From: Cololabis saira
Lineage: Eukaryota > Chordata > Actinopteri > Beloniformes > Belonidae
Direction: 5' to 3'
Assembly: GCF_033807715.1 (NCBI RefSeq)
Contig: NC_084601.1
Span: 16,608,690 to 16,672,689, forward strand
Length of the DNA: 64,000 bases
The notes under the pieces were generated by a model that saw only the letters and a program-made list of their open reading frames with translations, searched no databases and had not been told where the DNA came from. Below are positions 46,070 through 59,049 of this stretch, piece after piece (the stretch's first letter is position 1; each line of letters begins with the position of its first letter). A program made the position numbers and the translations under genes.

Positions 46070-46830
46070 CATGGCTCCAACAAGAGAGCTGTCAATTGAA
46101 ACAGTGGAAAGGATTATAAAACCCCTTCAACAAGGTATTTTAAAATAAAGTGTGGAAAATAACTGGCTGTTCTGCACAAGTTCAGTCTAGTATTTGGAGC
46201 AAGTACAAACGAAACATGACGGTTGTAGAAGGGAAACATACTGTACAGGTAAATAAGGGAAGACTTCAAAGCAACAAGGCAGAAAATTAAAAGCAGTATG
46301 CCTAGAAAATACAAAATGCATAGCAAGAGAACAAAAACAAAAGGATAGAAACAAGAGTCAGTGTTTGTGACTAAGATGTAAGAATCTTGACTGAAGGAAA
46401 TTGCATTTTACGTACAGAAAAGTCAAAAATAAACCATCAATTACACATGAACAGATGGAACCAAGATAACAGGGAGCTACAGAGAAGCATTCATAGACTG
46501 TTTCTGATGAGATGTATTAGGCAGCAGCATGATGCCAGAAAGCTTGCTTGGTGCAGGTCCAATGAAACAAATAAAGACAGCTACATGCAGAGAACAAGTA
46601 CATTTCCAAAGCCATTAATGATGTTTGGCTGCATATCAGGTACAGGGCTAGGGAGATAACGGCAATTTCTCAGTAAGTGTACAGGTATGGATGGCAATTT
46701 ATGACACTTTCATATTCAATCAATAAAAAGTAGGTTGGTGATAGTGAAGTCTCTTTTCAGGGTAGTTGTAGATCTTCCCACACAGCAAAGAGTGGTGCAA
46801 CAGTCTGAGTCTCAGTCTGCTTTCATATTA
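46070..46830 (+). pseudogene. Tc1/mariner transposase relic
   Basis: In broken plus-strand frames an N-terminal MAPTRELSIETVERI-like start (46070-46115) is followed by a central RQQHDARKLAWCRSNETNKD segment and CMQRT...MMFGCISGTGLG-like text (46500-46660). A degraded FQQDSAPCHTAKS-type block follows near 46757-46795. These appear in the order expected of a Tc1-like protein. Many stops; inactive. Confidence 0.6.
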
Positions 46831-47515
46831 TCGTGAAAGAGGGTGAGGGAAAGTGTAAATGGGGATATTTTAGAAGAAATAAAATAAAAAGCATACCAGA
46901 ACACCAGAAGGCTAAGTGAACACGTCGTAAAAACTGAAAGGGGTCTACCATTCGTTCTGTAGTATCTCATTTCCTCAGTACTCTATACACTACCCAGTTT
47001 ATTAGGGAAGCATGTATTAAACCAAATTACTAATTCATAGATAAATAAAATATATCAAAAACAACACCCAAAAACAGGTATGTTCCTGCAGTTGTTTTGG
47101 CAAGCACAAGCCCACCACCTCTTTGACTCAAAATGTCCCTAATAATTAGAAACATTACACCATTTCCTCTTTTATTACTCATGAGGTCATGTTACTACCA
47201 TGAAAAAGATAAAAAATTCTCACTATCCATTCCTGAGGCCTGAGAAAAATGTTATGGATTTTTTTTTTTTTTTTTTTACAACGGTCCAGCGTCCACAGAT
47301 AAATGATCGTTTTCATATTAATTACTAACACTTAAAAAAATTAACCCAATTTGTCAAAAGGATCAGCTTTTCCATGTTTAATTTAGCTTTGAATAATTAC
47401 AAAAAAGTAAAATCTTGATGAACTGAAGCAAAGTTGCAAAGAAGGACGGGATGAAAATGTACTACTTGGTGTGAGATATGTTTTTGGTGATGTGGGAGGT
47501 TCTGCAGTCTGTTGA
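46831..47515. other. Unassigned spacer
   Basis: AT-rich; a poly-T run lies at 47259-47277. No recognised feature. Confidence 0.4.
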
Positions 47516-47588
47516 ACAAATCAAATCAATCTTTACCTATATAGCACTTTTCAGGCATATATAAAAATGCAACACCCCACCCGCCCCG

Positions 47589-47590
47589 CA

Positions 47591-47685
<95 letters not shown>

Positions 47686-47692
47686 CAGTTCA
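47589..47692. repeat. CA microsatellite
   Basis: About 100 bp of nearly pure (CA)n within the LINE 3' UTR. Confidence 0.95.
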
Positions 47693-48151
47693 CACAAGTT
47701 ACACACACACAGACACACACGCAGACGCACGCATCTATATAAATATGGGTGTGGATATGGCTGAGCACTGAGGATCCAGGTGAGGAAACGGTATCAGGGA
47801 GCTGTCCACACCAGGAGGTCTCATAGCCCGCAGCTACAAGGGTTTCCTCCACAGAGACCATCCCGGCCCGGACAGATAGAGGAGTCCACACCACAGCGGT
47901 GAAGCCGTGGTGCAGAGCTCCACAACCATCCAGGCCAGAACCACCCCCAGGACGACCCCCTGCAGGCCAGAGTCACTCCCAGCATGGAGGCTCCCCATGA
48001 GGAAACACTGGAGCTAAAAGCTACAAGAAAGCAGGATAAGATAGGCTATAAAGTTAAAATACACACTAAAAGAGTTTAAAAGTATAACATAAAGTCCTAA
48101 AAGTAGGTCTAGAAAGCAAGACATGCTAAAACAAGCATAAGAACAACTTAA

Positions 48152-48584
48152 AGGGGACCTATTATGAAAAACACATTTTTTCTTGCTTTAACATATATAA
48201 AGTGGTCTCCCCTCAGCCTGCCAACTCAGAGAAGGAGGAAAGCAACCAAATTCTGCAGTGTCTGTACAGCCGCCCGGATGAGCCGTCCAGTGTGATGTGG
48301 CTTCTACGAGCCGTTCAGATTCTGCTCCCTTTCATTACGTAACCAAAATGCAATTTGCATCGGTTGGCCTCCGATGCGTGAAACCACGCCCACAACTAAC
48401 TCCGCCGGCCGGAGCTTCCGCCCACTCAGAATCCTGCATAGAGAATGAGGTTAGAGAATGGGAAGATAAAGACATGGCTCAGAGGCTGAATTTCTAATTT
48501 ATTTAGCAAAAACAATCAAAAGCTTGTTTTTAAGACATTCAAGGCCTGTTTAAATTAGGTATTAGATGCCATAATAGGTCCCCT
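48152..48584 (+). mobile_element. TTAA-flanked element, short copy 4
   Basis: TTAA at 48148-48151 and 48585-48588; ends AGGGGACCTATTATG and ATAATAGGTCCCCT. 433 bp, closest in structure to copy 2. It lies inside the 3' UTR of the minus-strand LINE and so is younger than it. Confidence 0.88.
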
Positions 48585-48681
48585 TTAAAACCATAAAACC
48601 ATAAAACCTGGGTTAAAACAACAAGAACAGCTAGTTAAAACAAGGGTATACAAGAAAGACTAAAAGGAATCAGCTAAAAGC

Positions 48682-49145
48682 CTAATTAAAAAGGTGAGTC
48701 TTGAGCCTGCTTTTAACAGTCTCTGCGGCCCTGAGGTTCTCCGGCAGGCTGTTCCACAGACGTGGGCCATATTGATAAAATGATGCCTCACCGTGGGTTA
48801 TGGTTCTAACTTTGGGAATGATTAAAAGGCTGGTGCCGGAGGACCTCAGGGTCCGCCAGGGTTTATAGGGTAAAAGCAGATCAGACAGATAAGAAGGCTC
48901 GAGACCGTTAAGAGATTTAAAAACTAATAAGAGAACCTTAAAATCAATCCTGAAGCACACGGGGAGCCAATGCAGCGATTCTAGAACTGGTGTAATGTGA
49001 GCCCGCCTTCTGATCTTCATCAGCACACGTGCAGCTGAGTTTTGTAATAATTGGAGGCTTGAAATGCTCTTTTTGGGAAGACCAGAAAGCAGGGTGTTAC
49101 AATAATCAATACGACTGGAGAAAAAAGCATCAGCACCTCCGTGTT
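48682..49145 (-). pseudogene. LINE RT C-terminal region
   Basis: A continuous minus-strand frame (49026-48682) encodes RRRAHITPVLESLHWLPVCF, RIDFKVLLLVFKSLNGLEPS, YLSDLLLPYKPWRTLRSSG and WNSLPENLRAAETVKSRLKT, the region following RT in fish CR1/L2-like LINEs. Upstream to 49145 another frame gives SSRIDYCNTLLSGLPKKSIS. The catalytic RT core is absent. Confidence 0.88.
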
Positions 49146-49379
49146 TGCCCGAGACTCTAGCTATGTTCTTAAGGTGATGGTGGGGGATGCTTGGTTCTTA
49201 AACACTCCTTTTTTTAAAAATTTTATCTTTATTTTTGTCAAGAAAATTATGTCTCTGTGTAACAAAGTGTTGAAGTTGTGTTTACATATTTGTGAGGTCT
49301 CTTCAGGATCAGATAACTTTTTTTTCCCCTTCAGTATCTGCCTTTTCACGTTACTGTATGAATGTGGTTTGGTTTAAGG

Positions 49380-49603
49380 CAGTGTTTCTCAATCCTGGTC
49401 CTCCTGGGTCCCTGTCCTGCATGTTTTAGATGCTACCCTGCTTCAGCACACCGTGATACAAGTACCTGTGTCATCAACAGAGCTGTGCAGACCTTGGTGA
49501 CAAGCTAATGAGGACCTTTAATTAGAATCAGGTGTGTTGGTGCAGGGAAACATCTAAAACATGCAGGACAGTGGTACTCGAGGACCAGGATTGAGAAACA
49601 CTG
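49380..49603. mobile_element. hAT MITE
   Basis: A 224-bp element with inverted ends CAGTGTTTCTCAATCCTGGT and its complement (CCAGGATTGAGAAACACTG). Flanks are GTTTAAGG (49372-49379) and GTTTAAAG (49604-49611), an 8-bp duplication with one mismatch. Internally it is largely self-complementary (CCTGCATGTTTTAGATG near both ends). No coding capacity. Confidence 0.85.
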
Positions 49604-49611
49604 GTTTAAAG

Positions 49612-51195
49612 CAACACAAATTCTTGCTTCATTGTTCTAGATTCATCAAAAGAAGAGTAACTGCCAAAATAAACGGGGAGGTAGTCTTCATACCCTTTCA
49701 GACTAAAAAGTGTTTTCCAAAGGATAAGAAAAGCATATAGTAAATAATTAATTTTTACTGCAGTCAGCCATGTGACAGCGCTGTTTAGACAGCTTTTCCT
49801 TCTTGCTGTCTCCTGTGCTTGTGGGGGGTCTTGGGGCGCTCTGTTCTGTTGCAACAGTATGTTATGTTTATTGAATTAATGTGTTTGCCCACAAAAATGA
49901 TGTAGTTTTATTTTTCTTTTCTTCAAATATTTTTTATGACCCACTGAACACGGTGCATAAATTGCATTTGGTGTTTTTTTTTTGGGGGGGGGTTTCTGGG
50001 CTGCTTAGCACGTGCTTTGATTCTTTTTGAGCCTTGCTATTAAAAGATGCACATGAATGAATTATGGATGGACTATAAGAGGTTAAAATTGAGCCAAAAT
50101 ATAGGTTTCAAATCAAGAAAAGTGAACTCGGCAGGAGTTTTTTTCTTTGTACAGACAAACTGTGTTGTGATTACTGGCACAATATTTGCTCATTAATCCT
50201 ATTTTATACCATTTACGAAACACGTAGATAGACCATCTACCAGTCAAGGCTAATGTAATAGCCTTGTAATAATGTAATGTAATGTGTAATGTTCCATATT
50301 CATGCTTGTGAAGCAGAATAAATAAAAAATGATCTAAATGTGTATGTACAGTATAGCTTGATAGATAATTAAGTCTGTTAGCATATTAATCTCTACCTTT
50401 TTTTCCTTCTTACACATAAAATCACGAATAGACGTGGGTCTGAGGGCCATGGCCTTTTAGTGTTTACAGTGGTTATTGGAGCATACTGTCTATACCTTTG
50501 TCAAGCTCTTAACAATGTTCTCAGGAAAAATCCCATTTAGTTGAAAGCACATGGAAGACCTGGCTTGAGGCTAAATGCAGAACAGTAAAACGCCAAGGAA
50601 GAGAAAAACAAAGAAAAGGGGAGTGATAAAAAATACAAAGATGGGCAGCTGGTACTTTAGTATGTGGGTGATTTGTTGCATGGTAGTCACAGTTTTAGGA
50701 CACAAATAGGAACAGGAAGGAATTGGAAATCGAGAGGTAGGAGTCATAATAAGAGTCCTGTTGATTAAAAAAGAAGAAGAAACACTGCATAAAAGCTGAG
50801 AGACCAGCATGGAAGAAAGTAAAAGTAGGACGACATATAAACACAAGAGACTGATGAGACACAGGAGTTACCAGGACAATTAGGAGCAAGTTGAACTTAA
50901 GAAGACACAAGCGATAAAGCAATATAAGATATATATATATATAAGTACAGCAATGGGCAAGCAGGCAAAAGAGCAGATAGGGCTAAGAAAAACAAATGAA
51001 TTGAGTAACAGAGTCTTAATAAGGGTGACGAAAGAAATCAGACTAATTTACAGAAACCAAGAATAAAAGCAAAACAAAGTACAAAACAGAAGCCATAAAG
51101 CGAACACGGGACAACCAATGCCAACCAAAACCCTACATCATGACAGTATGGGGTTACTGGCTGGTGAAGTATAAAATGGGCTTTTCTGTCTATTC
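49612..51195. other. Unassigned interval
   Basis: No recognised gene or repeat boundary; a short TA tract lies at 50929-50942. Confidence 0.4.
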
Positions 51196-51300
51196 AAATC
51201 TGCTCCATCCATCCATTATCTCCACCACTTATTCCAGTTTAGAGTCACAGCAATCTGCTAGAGCCAATCCCAGTTCTCCTTGGGATTGTTTCTACTACAC
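51196..51300 (-). repeat. SINE/LINE 3' end (minus)
   Basis: Plus strand reads CCATCCATCCATTATCTCCA, CCACTTATTCC and GAGCCAATCCCAGT, the inverse of the retroposon tail at 33775-33850. It directly precedes family A copy 6. Confidence 0.5.
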
Positions 51301-51315
51301 TCCATTTCTGAACCT

Positions 51316-51578
51316 TTTTCTCCCTATTTTCTGTCATAACTTTTAAACGGTTTGACATAAAGACTCGTGGGTGGTGTCATCAGACTCTGTATTGAGTCCT
51401 TGACCTTCATTGGCCTGAATTAGCCCCGCCCCTTCTTCTGATTGGTTGTCCCTATTTTTCTGCTATAACTTTTGAATGGTTTAACATAGGAAGTCGTGGG
51501 TGGTGTCATTTTTGATATGCTTATGGGGGACGGTGGCCATGAGTGCGAGGGCCCGTTCATCGCTGCTTGCAGCTTTAA
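51316..51578 (-). repeat. Dispersed repeat family A, copy 6 (minus)
   Basis: On the minus strand it starts TTAAAGCTGCAAGCAGCGAT and includes the GACACCACCCACGA module twice. Truncated. Confidence 0.72.
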
Positions 51579-51879
51579 TTTTCTTTGTGCCCTGTCCAAG
51601 GTCTCTTTGGCACATGATGAGTCTGAAGACCAGTCTAGAAACCGTCCAGTTGGAGAGCAAGTGACTTCACCCACTGTACCATAGTCACCAACCTGACTTT
51701 CAGTTCCAACGGTTTCTGGATCAATATATATTTTAAAAGTCTTCTGGTCCCTACTGTGTCTTAAAATTAGGTGTAGACAACCTCAGATGAACAGCAGTTC
51801 TTTAACTCATACAGTACGTCATAATTTAAACAGAAAGAAAGCTAGAATGCAAAAAAACACAAAAAAAAACACACCGTGA

Positions 51880-52840
51880 CTCTCCCTGTAGCAACAGTTT
51901 CAGCCAATTGTTGGTCAGATGGCCCCAGTATTTGTTGTAAAGAAGAGTTCATGGTCAATTCAGTGACTGCAAGATGCCAAAGTATGTATGGCTGCAAAAC
52001 CAGCCCAAATGATCATCCATTTACTGCCATGCTTTCCATATATTTACGAGTCGTTTGTGCGGGTTGGCAGATTTTGGTTTACTCCAACTGTGATTTTATG
52101 CATTGAACTTTGAGAGAAAAAGTCTTGTGTTTGCTCATATTCAATTTTGAAACCCAAAGTCTGGAATTATTCATTTTTATTTCATATAAAAGGGGATTTT
52201 ACCAGTGAACTAAATACCATAGTTGCTCAACCTCCTTCTGATTGTGCCGACATGAACTTTAACATATATCATGTCAACCGTGGAATTAGTTGTAGCTTAG
52301 TTGCATTTTCTCTGAGCATTGCATTTTTTTTTAACTTTAGGATGAACCTGTTGGAACACAAACTCCTGGGAACACTGTCGGAGGTCTTGAATGTTTTCCG
52401 TTGTGAATAAAGTTTCTCATCGTAGAGTGATGGACTCCAAACTGGAGCAGCATTTGACTCCAAACTGGAGTCCATCATAGAGCAAGATGGAGCACTTTGA
52501 GAATAGATAAACAAACACAAACAGAAAAAACAAAAAGAACACTTAATCATGACGATTCTTCCAGTCATGCCTTCGTCTCACTTTCTTTGTCTACTACTTG
52601 TCAGACACTGCTGATCTCTTCCCTCTTTGGCATTGTATTAACACACACCTGTATGCTCCAAACAGGCTAACTGCCAAAATGTTTTCAAATAGGCGCTCAA
52701 TCTTGCTGACGATCAATTAATCATTATGCATTTGATCAGCAGCACTTGGCAGCTATTTACCCTTTTAATGTCTTTGAAAGCAGTAAGGGTGTATTTAGTT
52801 TGCTATCACTGCTTCTGCATTATTGCTTAGGGTTTTCCTG
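51880..52840 (-). pseudogene. Tc1-like transposase relic (minus), second copy
   Basis: Same family as 27780-28620, read on the minus strand. Landmarks include the 5' region with GGCATTGTATTAACACACAC (52629-52648) and the HTH-encoding part around 52380-52440. The segment 51935-52010 corresponds to the region between the second Asp and the Glu, and GCAGTAAGGGTGTATTTAGT near 52780 to the terminal region. A small hairpin rearrangement occurs at 52429-52478. Inactive. Confidence 0.65.
52429..52478. repeat. Short hairpin with internal direct repeat
   Basis: TGATGGACTCCAAACTGGAG and CTCCAAACTGGAGTCCATCA nearly pair with each other. GACTCCAAACTGGAG is also present twice in direct orientation. Confidence 0.75.
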
Positions 52841-54490
52841 AGAAATAATAATATGGTGTAATATATTACTTACTGTTGTACATCTGTAGTTGTGTTTACC
52901 TTATTCCCATTAAAGCTTTAAAACAGTAATGCCCGGTAATTAAAAATATGTTCATTATTTCGAGTTGTGTGTAAAAAAATCCATAAAAGCTAAGAATTGA
53001 GGTTGTACTTCTTATTTAACATATTTTAATGTACTGACTATAAAAGCATTGATACGCTAAACCCTCATGAAAGCAGAATCGCCCCCCTCTTCACTCAATC
53101 CACAGAGGCCAGGCAAAGTCCCTCTCATCTTGATCCTCTGGTGGTATTGTCAAAATGATGGAAATCACAGCAATTCCTCAGTGAGTGCAGCACTCTAATG
53201 GTGATGGGTGTATTCTGCTGGCATGAAATTGCTAACTTATCTCTCAGAGGGCAAGATCAACTGTCATCACTTCTGTCCCACCAGGTTTTATTCATTGCAT
53301 CCCTCTGCCCAACTTTTGGTGATGGACTGCGACAAAGTATCATATTTTATATGCTGTAATTAGGATCAAATCTGGCAGGGAGAGTGGGTTCAGGTATTTG
53401 ACTGTCATTGTACCAAAACAGAGCTTATTAAATATTTAGATTCTTACATAGTTTCTTTGATTTTCACCATAGCAAGAGACTTCAGTGATTTTTGTAAATA
53501 CTATCACTTTAAATTGGTGAAAACTGCATTTTTTCTTTTAAAGCATTAAGTTTGTGCAGACATCTAAGTTAATAATCTGTTTATCACTCTTTTCCTGGAT
53601 TATTAACATTTTAAATTTTGTATTGAGATGCTGCATTTCATCATGTTTACAATTTCTCTAAAAGGTTTTTGCTAGAATTACTGTATGTAGGCCATTATCA
53701 GTGGAAGAGACACCTCACGGGACAGTGGAGATGTTCAGCTCTTCTTCAGTCTCAGTTGAAGTCTTGTTGCACACTAGTTAATTACACAGTTGAAGATATA
53801 CATCTGAGGATGTACAATGTTGCCTCACCTTTTCTTGAATCCTGTCACATTCTGTATTCACCACAAGCACTTGCCTCTTCAATAAGTAAACCATTCCACA
53901 GGTCGAGGTTTCAAGAGCAACAGCAAAATAAAGTAATCAGAAAAGGGTTATGTGGAAGAAAAACGTATGAGAGGAATAAACCAAAAGGTTAGGTTTACGG
54001 TATTTAGTTAGGGTTAGGAACGGAGCCAGTTTTCAAAGCTGACTGAGTATGTCGTTGACAGGACATGACACTCCTCAGCTGCCTCAATGTCATCTATGAG
54101 TCATCTTTTCTCATTCATCACCGCCGCTGCCACAGCTATATCTCACTTTAAAGTAAAACATCTTGGAAAATTTAGGGCATCTGATTAATTTTCCAAACTT
54201 ATCCTTCCAAGAAACTTACATGAAATAACCTTACATTTTTTTAGGGTCATGTTCTTTGAGGATAAAAAAGGACAATTCTTGTCCATCTGGATGAATACAC
54301 TGATTTGTTTCTTTTTATTTAAGTGGGCTCCCAAGAGGCTGACATATGAAACTTCACCTTTCAGCTCCACTGTGACATTTGTTTTTTCTTAAATTAGTCA
54401 TCCTTGAACACTTTGGCTTTAGTCTTTGTCATACATTTATTGCAATCCTGTTGTTTTTTTATACCTTGGATACATTGCCTGGATGAAGTC
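52841..54490. other. Unassigned interval
   Basis: No recognised gene; open frames such as 53669-53992 lack motifs. Confidence 0.4.
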
Positions 54491-54494
54491 ATAG

Positions 54495-54662
54495 CCTGCA
54501 TGTTTTAAGTTTAATTGCACCAACTTATCTAACTCACTTAACAGACTTATTAAGACTTTGATGGCAAGCCAATGAGGGGATCTATCCCATAAAATCAAGC
54601 ACGTTGGAAATGTTTAAAACATGCAGGGTGGTGGTACTCAAGGACCACAATTGAGATTATTC
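54495..54662. repeat. hAT MITE relic, same family as 49380-49603
   Basis: Contains GCCTGCATGTTTTAAGT, CAGACTTATTAAGAC, AAAACATGCAGGGTGGTGGT and ACTCAAGGACCACAATTGAG in the same order as the intact copy, with many substitutions. The left tip is lost. Confidence 0.6.
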
Positions 54663-56435
54663 TCGTCCAATTTTTCTAGACATGTAAGAAGTAACATTTC
54701 TGTGTGGTGAATATGCCTAATTCCAAATAAAACAACGTTTTTTTTCTCCACTTTTAAAGTGTGCATTAATATTGTGCTTTTGACCCTAAAACATCTTTGT
54801 GAAACTCTTCCTCTGTTGCATCTGTTAAAGCATCGCTAAGCTAATGTTTACACAAGTTTGCAAAGCTTTGTTGTTCATGAAAGAAAAAAATAAAAGAAAA
54901 TCAATCTGCAAGACTTACCAGCAATCTGTGATTTTTTCCATGTACCAGTTTTATTGTTGGAATAATTTTGTATAACAGGGACACACAAAAGATTACTCTT
55001 AGATCTACATGCATACATGTTGAAAGATTTCATATTGCTCACAAGAGGCCTAACCTGATTGAAAACCATTAGATGAAGCATTTTATATATTTCTTCTATT
55101 GAATATGCCTTGAAGCCAATCGAATAAAACCCTCTGTGCTGTTCTACAATGATCACTAATAATTTAACTGTCTAATTCCTCAAATATGAATTAAGTCACA
55201 GAAGCTGTTGGTATGGTCAGTAAAAGTAAGTACTGCTGTATAATTATTCTATAATTATTCTGTGGCAAGTCAACCCAGTATTTGTTTAAATTTGGAAATT
55301 AATAAAGAAGTTTATTCTCAGTTATTCCTCAAAGTAATATGTCCAGTCAAATGCATTTTTTCACATTTTCATGATTGAGTATTATTTCAAACCATTTCTA
55401 GCTGCCTAAATAATGCAAACGGATTTTTGTGAGGTTGAAAGGCAGATTAGAAGTTACCTGAAACTGTTTCTACTGTAAATTATAGTAAAGGACCATCCTG
55501 GGCACCACAAAGCAGCCAAGAGCAAAGTAGGCTTAAATCATTGCCTTTTTTCCCACCCTTGGACCTGTTTGGTCAGTCTGTCAGTCATGATGGATGGGAC
55601 AAAAAGGTATGGCCTGCTGTTAGCTTCAGCTGCTCTTAAATGTATGGACAAGGTGAGCTGGACAGAAGAAGAACAGAGAGATGAGACTGAGAGACCAAGG
55701 TACATACATGAAAAAGTTTTGAATGTAGTGATGGATGTCTATGAATAGGGACAAGAGGAAAAGCTCAGACGGACTGACAAGCTGTACTCTAGGTGGGCTA
55801 AGAGTGGGGTCTGTCGACCTATACGTTTTTGTTGGCTGGAGGGAAGACTTAACTCCCCTCTGATAAGTCAGATGCTTAATACCTCAGCTCAACATAAAGA
55901 TGTTTGTGTTTGGGTATGTCAAAATACCCCATTTGTTACTATGTGTTTTAAAGTATCTTACAGTGTTTTATAGCACATCCAAAGTGTAGCTGTTTTGTGA
56001 TGGCTTTGTTGAGTCATCATTATGGGTGCAGCTAATCTTCCATCCTTAAGACATAAATGAGAAGAAGGCCACATGATGGCAAGAATTCCCAGATTATACT
56101 GTCAGAATACAGCTGTAAATATGCTGTAAATCCTTGATGTAAATCCTTTTTTTTTGCTGGCTTACTGCACAATTGTGCCATTTATGTTTTCAGATGATTA
56201 AAAAACGCCATACTGCAAAACATGCTTCTTTTCATGAGTAACACTGATTCCATGATGGCATAAAGGAACACTATACTGTATAAATAGAAATTGAAAACAT
56301 CACGTTAAACAAAATACACCCAGAACCGGCCAACGTCATGATGACTGCTAAACTTCTAAGAGAGCCTCTCACGCCAATGTTGGGATAACTGGGATAGGCC
56401 CAGTAAGCCTAAACAAGATTAAAGAAGTGTTGAAA
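54663..56435. other. Unassigned interval
   Basis: AT-rich, no recognised gene or repeat boundary. Confidence 0.4.
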
Positions 56436-56439
56436 ATAA

Positions 56440-57560
56440 GTTAAAGGATGGCTACCATCGAAAATAATTATCTAAGTCCCTACTATATGCACCCACTTGC
56501 ACAGATTATAAATAACATCAAAATAAACTACCATAGCTATGCAGATGAAACGCAGATATATATGACAATGTCACCAGGAGACCAAGGCCCTGTGCAGGCT
56601 CTTGGTAAATGCATTGAGAAGATTAAGGACTGGATGTGCCACAACTTTCTCCAGCTAAACAAACACAAAACTGAGGTAATTGTCATTGGAGCCAAAGAGA
56701 AATGATTACAGGTCACCACAGAGCTTCAATATACAGACCTGAAAACCACCAACCAGGCCAGAAATCTGGGTGTAGTGATGGATTCAGACATAAATGTGGA
56801 AACACACATTCAGGCAATAACAAAGTCAACCTACTATCACCTTAAGAATATATCAAGGTTAAAAGATCTGTTGTTGCAGCAGGACCTGGAAAAACTAGTC
56901 CATGCATTCATCTTTAGTAAGCTTGATTATTGTAACAGCATCTTAACAGATTTAGTACCTAAAAAGTCAGTTAGACAACTGCAGCTCATTTAGAACTCTG
57001 CTGCTCGAGTCCTCACTAAGACCAAAAACGTGGACCACACCACTCCAGCTCTGAGGTCTTTACAGTTTATGCCTGTCCATCTGCTGGTCTATAAATCTCT
57101 GAATGGACTAGAACCAAAATGTATCACTGACCTCCTGACCCAGTATGAACCTTCCAGACCCCTCTGGTCATCTGGATCCAGTTTTTTTATTAGGTCCCAG
57201 ACTCAGAACCAGACATGGAGAAGCTGTATTCAGCTTCTACACTCCACATGTCTGGAACAAACTCCCAGAAAGCCTCAGATCAGCTGAAACACTCAGTTTA
57301 TTTAAGTCCAGGCTGAAGACACACCTTTTTACTTTTTCAGCTGCATTTGAATAAAGCTCCAAGTCTGCCCTGGTACTGTTTAAGCTTTAGTTTCCAAAAT
57401 GTGATCATATTTTAACTATTGATTTTATCTGATTTTATCAAGTGGTCTTATTTTTTTCTTTTTTGTTTACATTTTAAATCATGATATTGGTCTGTGTAAA
57501 GCACTTTGAATCACCTTGTTGTTGAATTGTTCTATACAATTAAACGTGCCTTGCCTTACT
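56440..57560 (+). mobile_element. 5'-truncated non-LTR retrotransposon
   Basis: Plus-strand frames spell the second half of a fish LINE RT. The catalytic region, degenerate as YADETQIYM (56537-56565, normally YADDTQ), is followed by [20 protein letters not shown]. Downstream come ARNLGVVMDSDINVETHIQ, FIFSKLDYCNSILTDLVPKK, then STCLEQTPRKPQ-type and SFYTPHVWNKLPESLRSAE text. The 3' UTR ends TTAAACGTGCCTTGCCTT (57540-57557). At least three frameshifts or stops and an altered catalytic motif (ADE for ADD) make it inactive. Confidence 0.9.
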
Positions 57561-57935
57561 GCATATCGTCCAGGACTACCAATTGTCCTGGACTGATCAA
57601 TCATATCTTTGATATCAAATTTAGATTTGCCACATCTTCCCCAATAACTGGGATAGTCTCCATGATCCATCCAATCCTGAACAGCATTGAGCTCATCTAG
57701 AAAGTGGATGATTTAATGTTTTTACGTTGAGAAAATAAAAAGATAAATATATCAACAGCTACTGTGGCATTTTTTTGTACAATCCTTTATGGTTCCAAGG
57801 GATCAACTTCTCTGATATTGCATATCTTCTGACTTTACCATGTTTGGTTTTGAGTCGGAAGTCCCAACAACTTTTGAAGGAAATTTCACAAGAGATCGAG
57901 ACATTGATCTTATAGGAGCTCTGTGAATGGCGGCC
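57561..57935. other. Unassigned spacer
   Basis: No recognised feature. Confidence 0.4.
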
Positions 57936-57939
57936 TTAA

Positions 57940-58290
57940 ATATGAGGTCAGAAGGCTGAGGCAGAAATCAAGTAAGCCCTTGTGTGGGCATTTATTACAA
58001 GCACAGTGCACAGACCACTGACAACAACCCTTCCCCACCCCGGTTGAGCTCTTATATACCCTCCCCACATTGATTGGACAAGACCACATAACAGTGTTGG
58101 GATTTAGTTTACGTACACACACACATAATCCACATCATTTGGCCAAGAGTATTTACATAATATACAACATCATCTTCCTTACTATAACTCTATACTATAT
58201 ATTGGCCTACATCTGATCTCTGTGTGGCTTCATTAACACAATTTGCAGACAATTATCCAGCCAAATACCCCTCTCTTGCTTCCTATACTT
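57940..58290 (-). repeat. Possible LTR (minus) with TATA and AATAAA
   Basis: The minus strand shows TATATAAGAGCTC at about 58049-58061 and AATAAATGCC at about 57987-57996, separated by a transcript-start-sized gap, as in a short-R LTR. No TG...CA termini or target duplication were found. Confidence 0.3.
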
Positions 58291-59049
58291 GGTTTGATCC
58301 AGGAAGTATAAATAGCTCTGACCAGCCACAGAACACTCTTTTGTCAGAGGACACAGGTAAGTGCTTTAATCTGTTCACACTTTGCAAACATGTTAGCAGT
58401 GCTCAGAGTACCACCAAACAACTGACAGCCGGCTTGCCTGTTTGTGGTACTGTCCCCCCTGCTGATTTATGTACCATGCTTTGTGTAGGACTGACTTCCA
58501 TAGCTGCCAAGAACTGCAGGCCAAAGAATCCTCCTAAGTGACAAAATCACAAACATTAATACACATAGCATTACATTTAACCACGTGACATGGAGGGATG
58601 GGATACCTCCATCACAAGCTCCCTCTATGGATTCGGCCAATGATTAAGCTGCTTCAATAAAAAATTATCAGACTTTGTTTGACAGCTGCTTCTGCATCGA
58701 TCACAATTTCAGCTAACCTCTCCATGGTGTTGTTGCCTTCATCCAAGACTCACAGGAACAGTGTGCCTTTACCAGAGCACTCACTTGCCTGCCAGTCAGT
58801 ATTGTTTTCTGTTGGTTCCTGTAGCCTTCCAAATACGGTTACCTGCTTCCTGTTGAGAATTCAAATACTTTTAAGAACCACCTGTGACATCTACTGTAGC
58901 CAAAAGGTATGGTCAACAAATTTCTGGATAATGTCACAATTCCATCTCCCTTTTTCCCCCCTCCCTGAAATGAACCATGTCTTCAGTAAATATAACTCTC
59001 TTTGAAATATTTTGTGCAGTACAGATCAACAGAAGACAACTTTTCTTGT

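Larger units (their letters stand above)
47519..49150 (-). mobile_element. Non-LTR retrotransposon (minus), interrupted
   Basis: Coding remnants occupy 48680-49145 on the minus strand. A long 3' UTR runs down to a tail beginning CAAATCAAATCAATCTTTAC on the plus strand, the usual fish LINE end in inverse. The UTR contains an expanded CA tract (47589-47692) and is split by TTAA element copy 4. Severely 5'-truncated. Confidence 0.75.

Noticed and set aside
47526..47894. 122-residue Cys-Val-rich frame
   Set aside because: Overlaps the CA microsatellite and LINE 3' UTR; no signal or domain.
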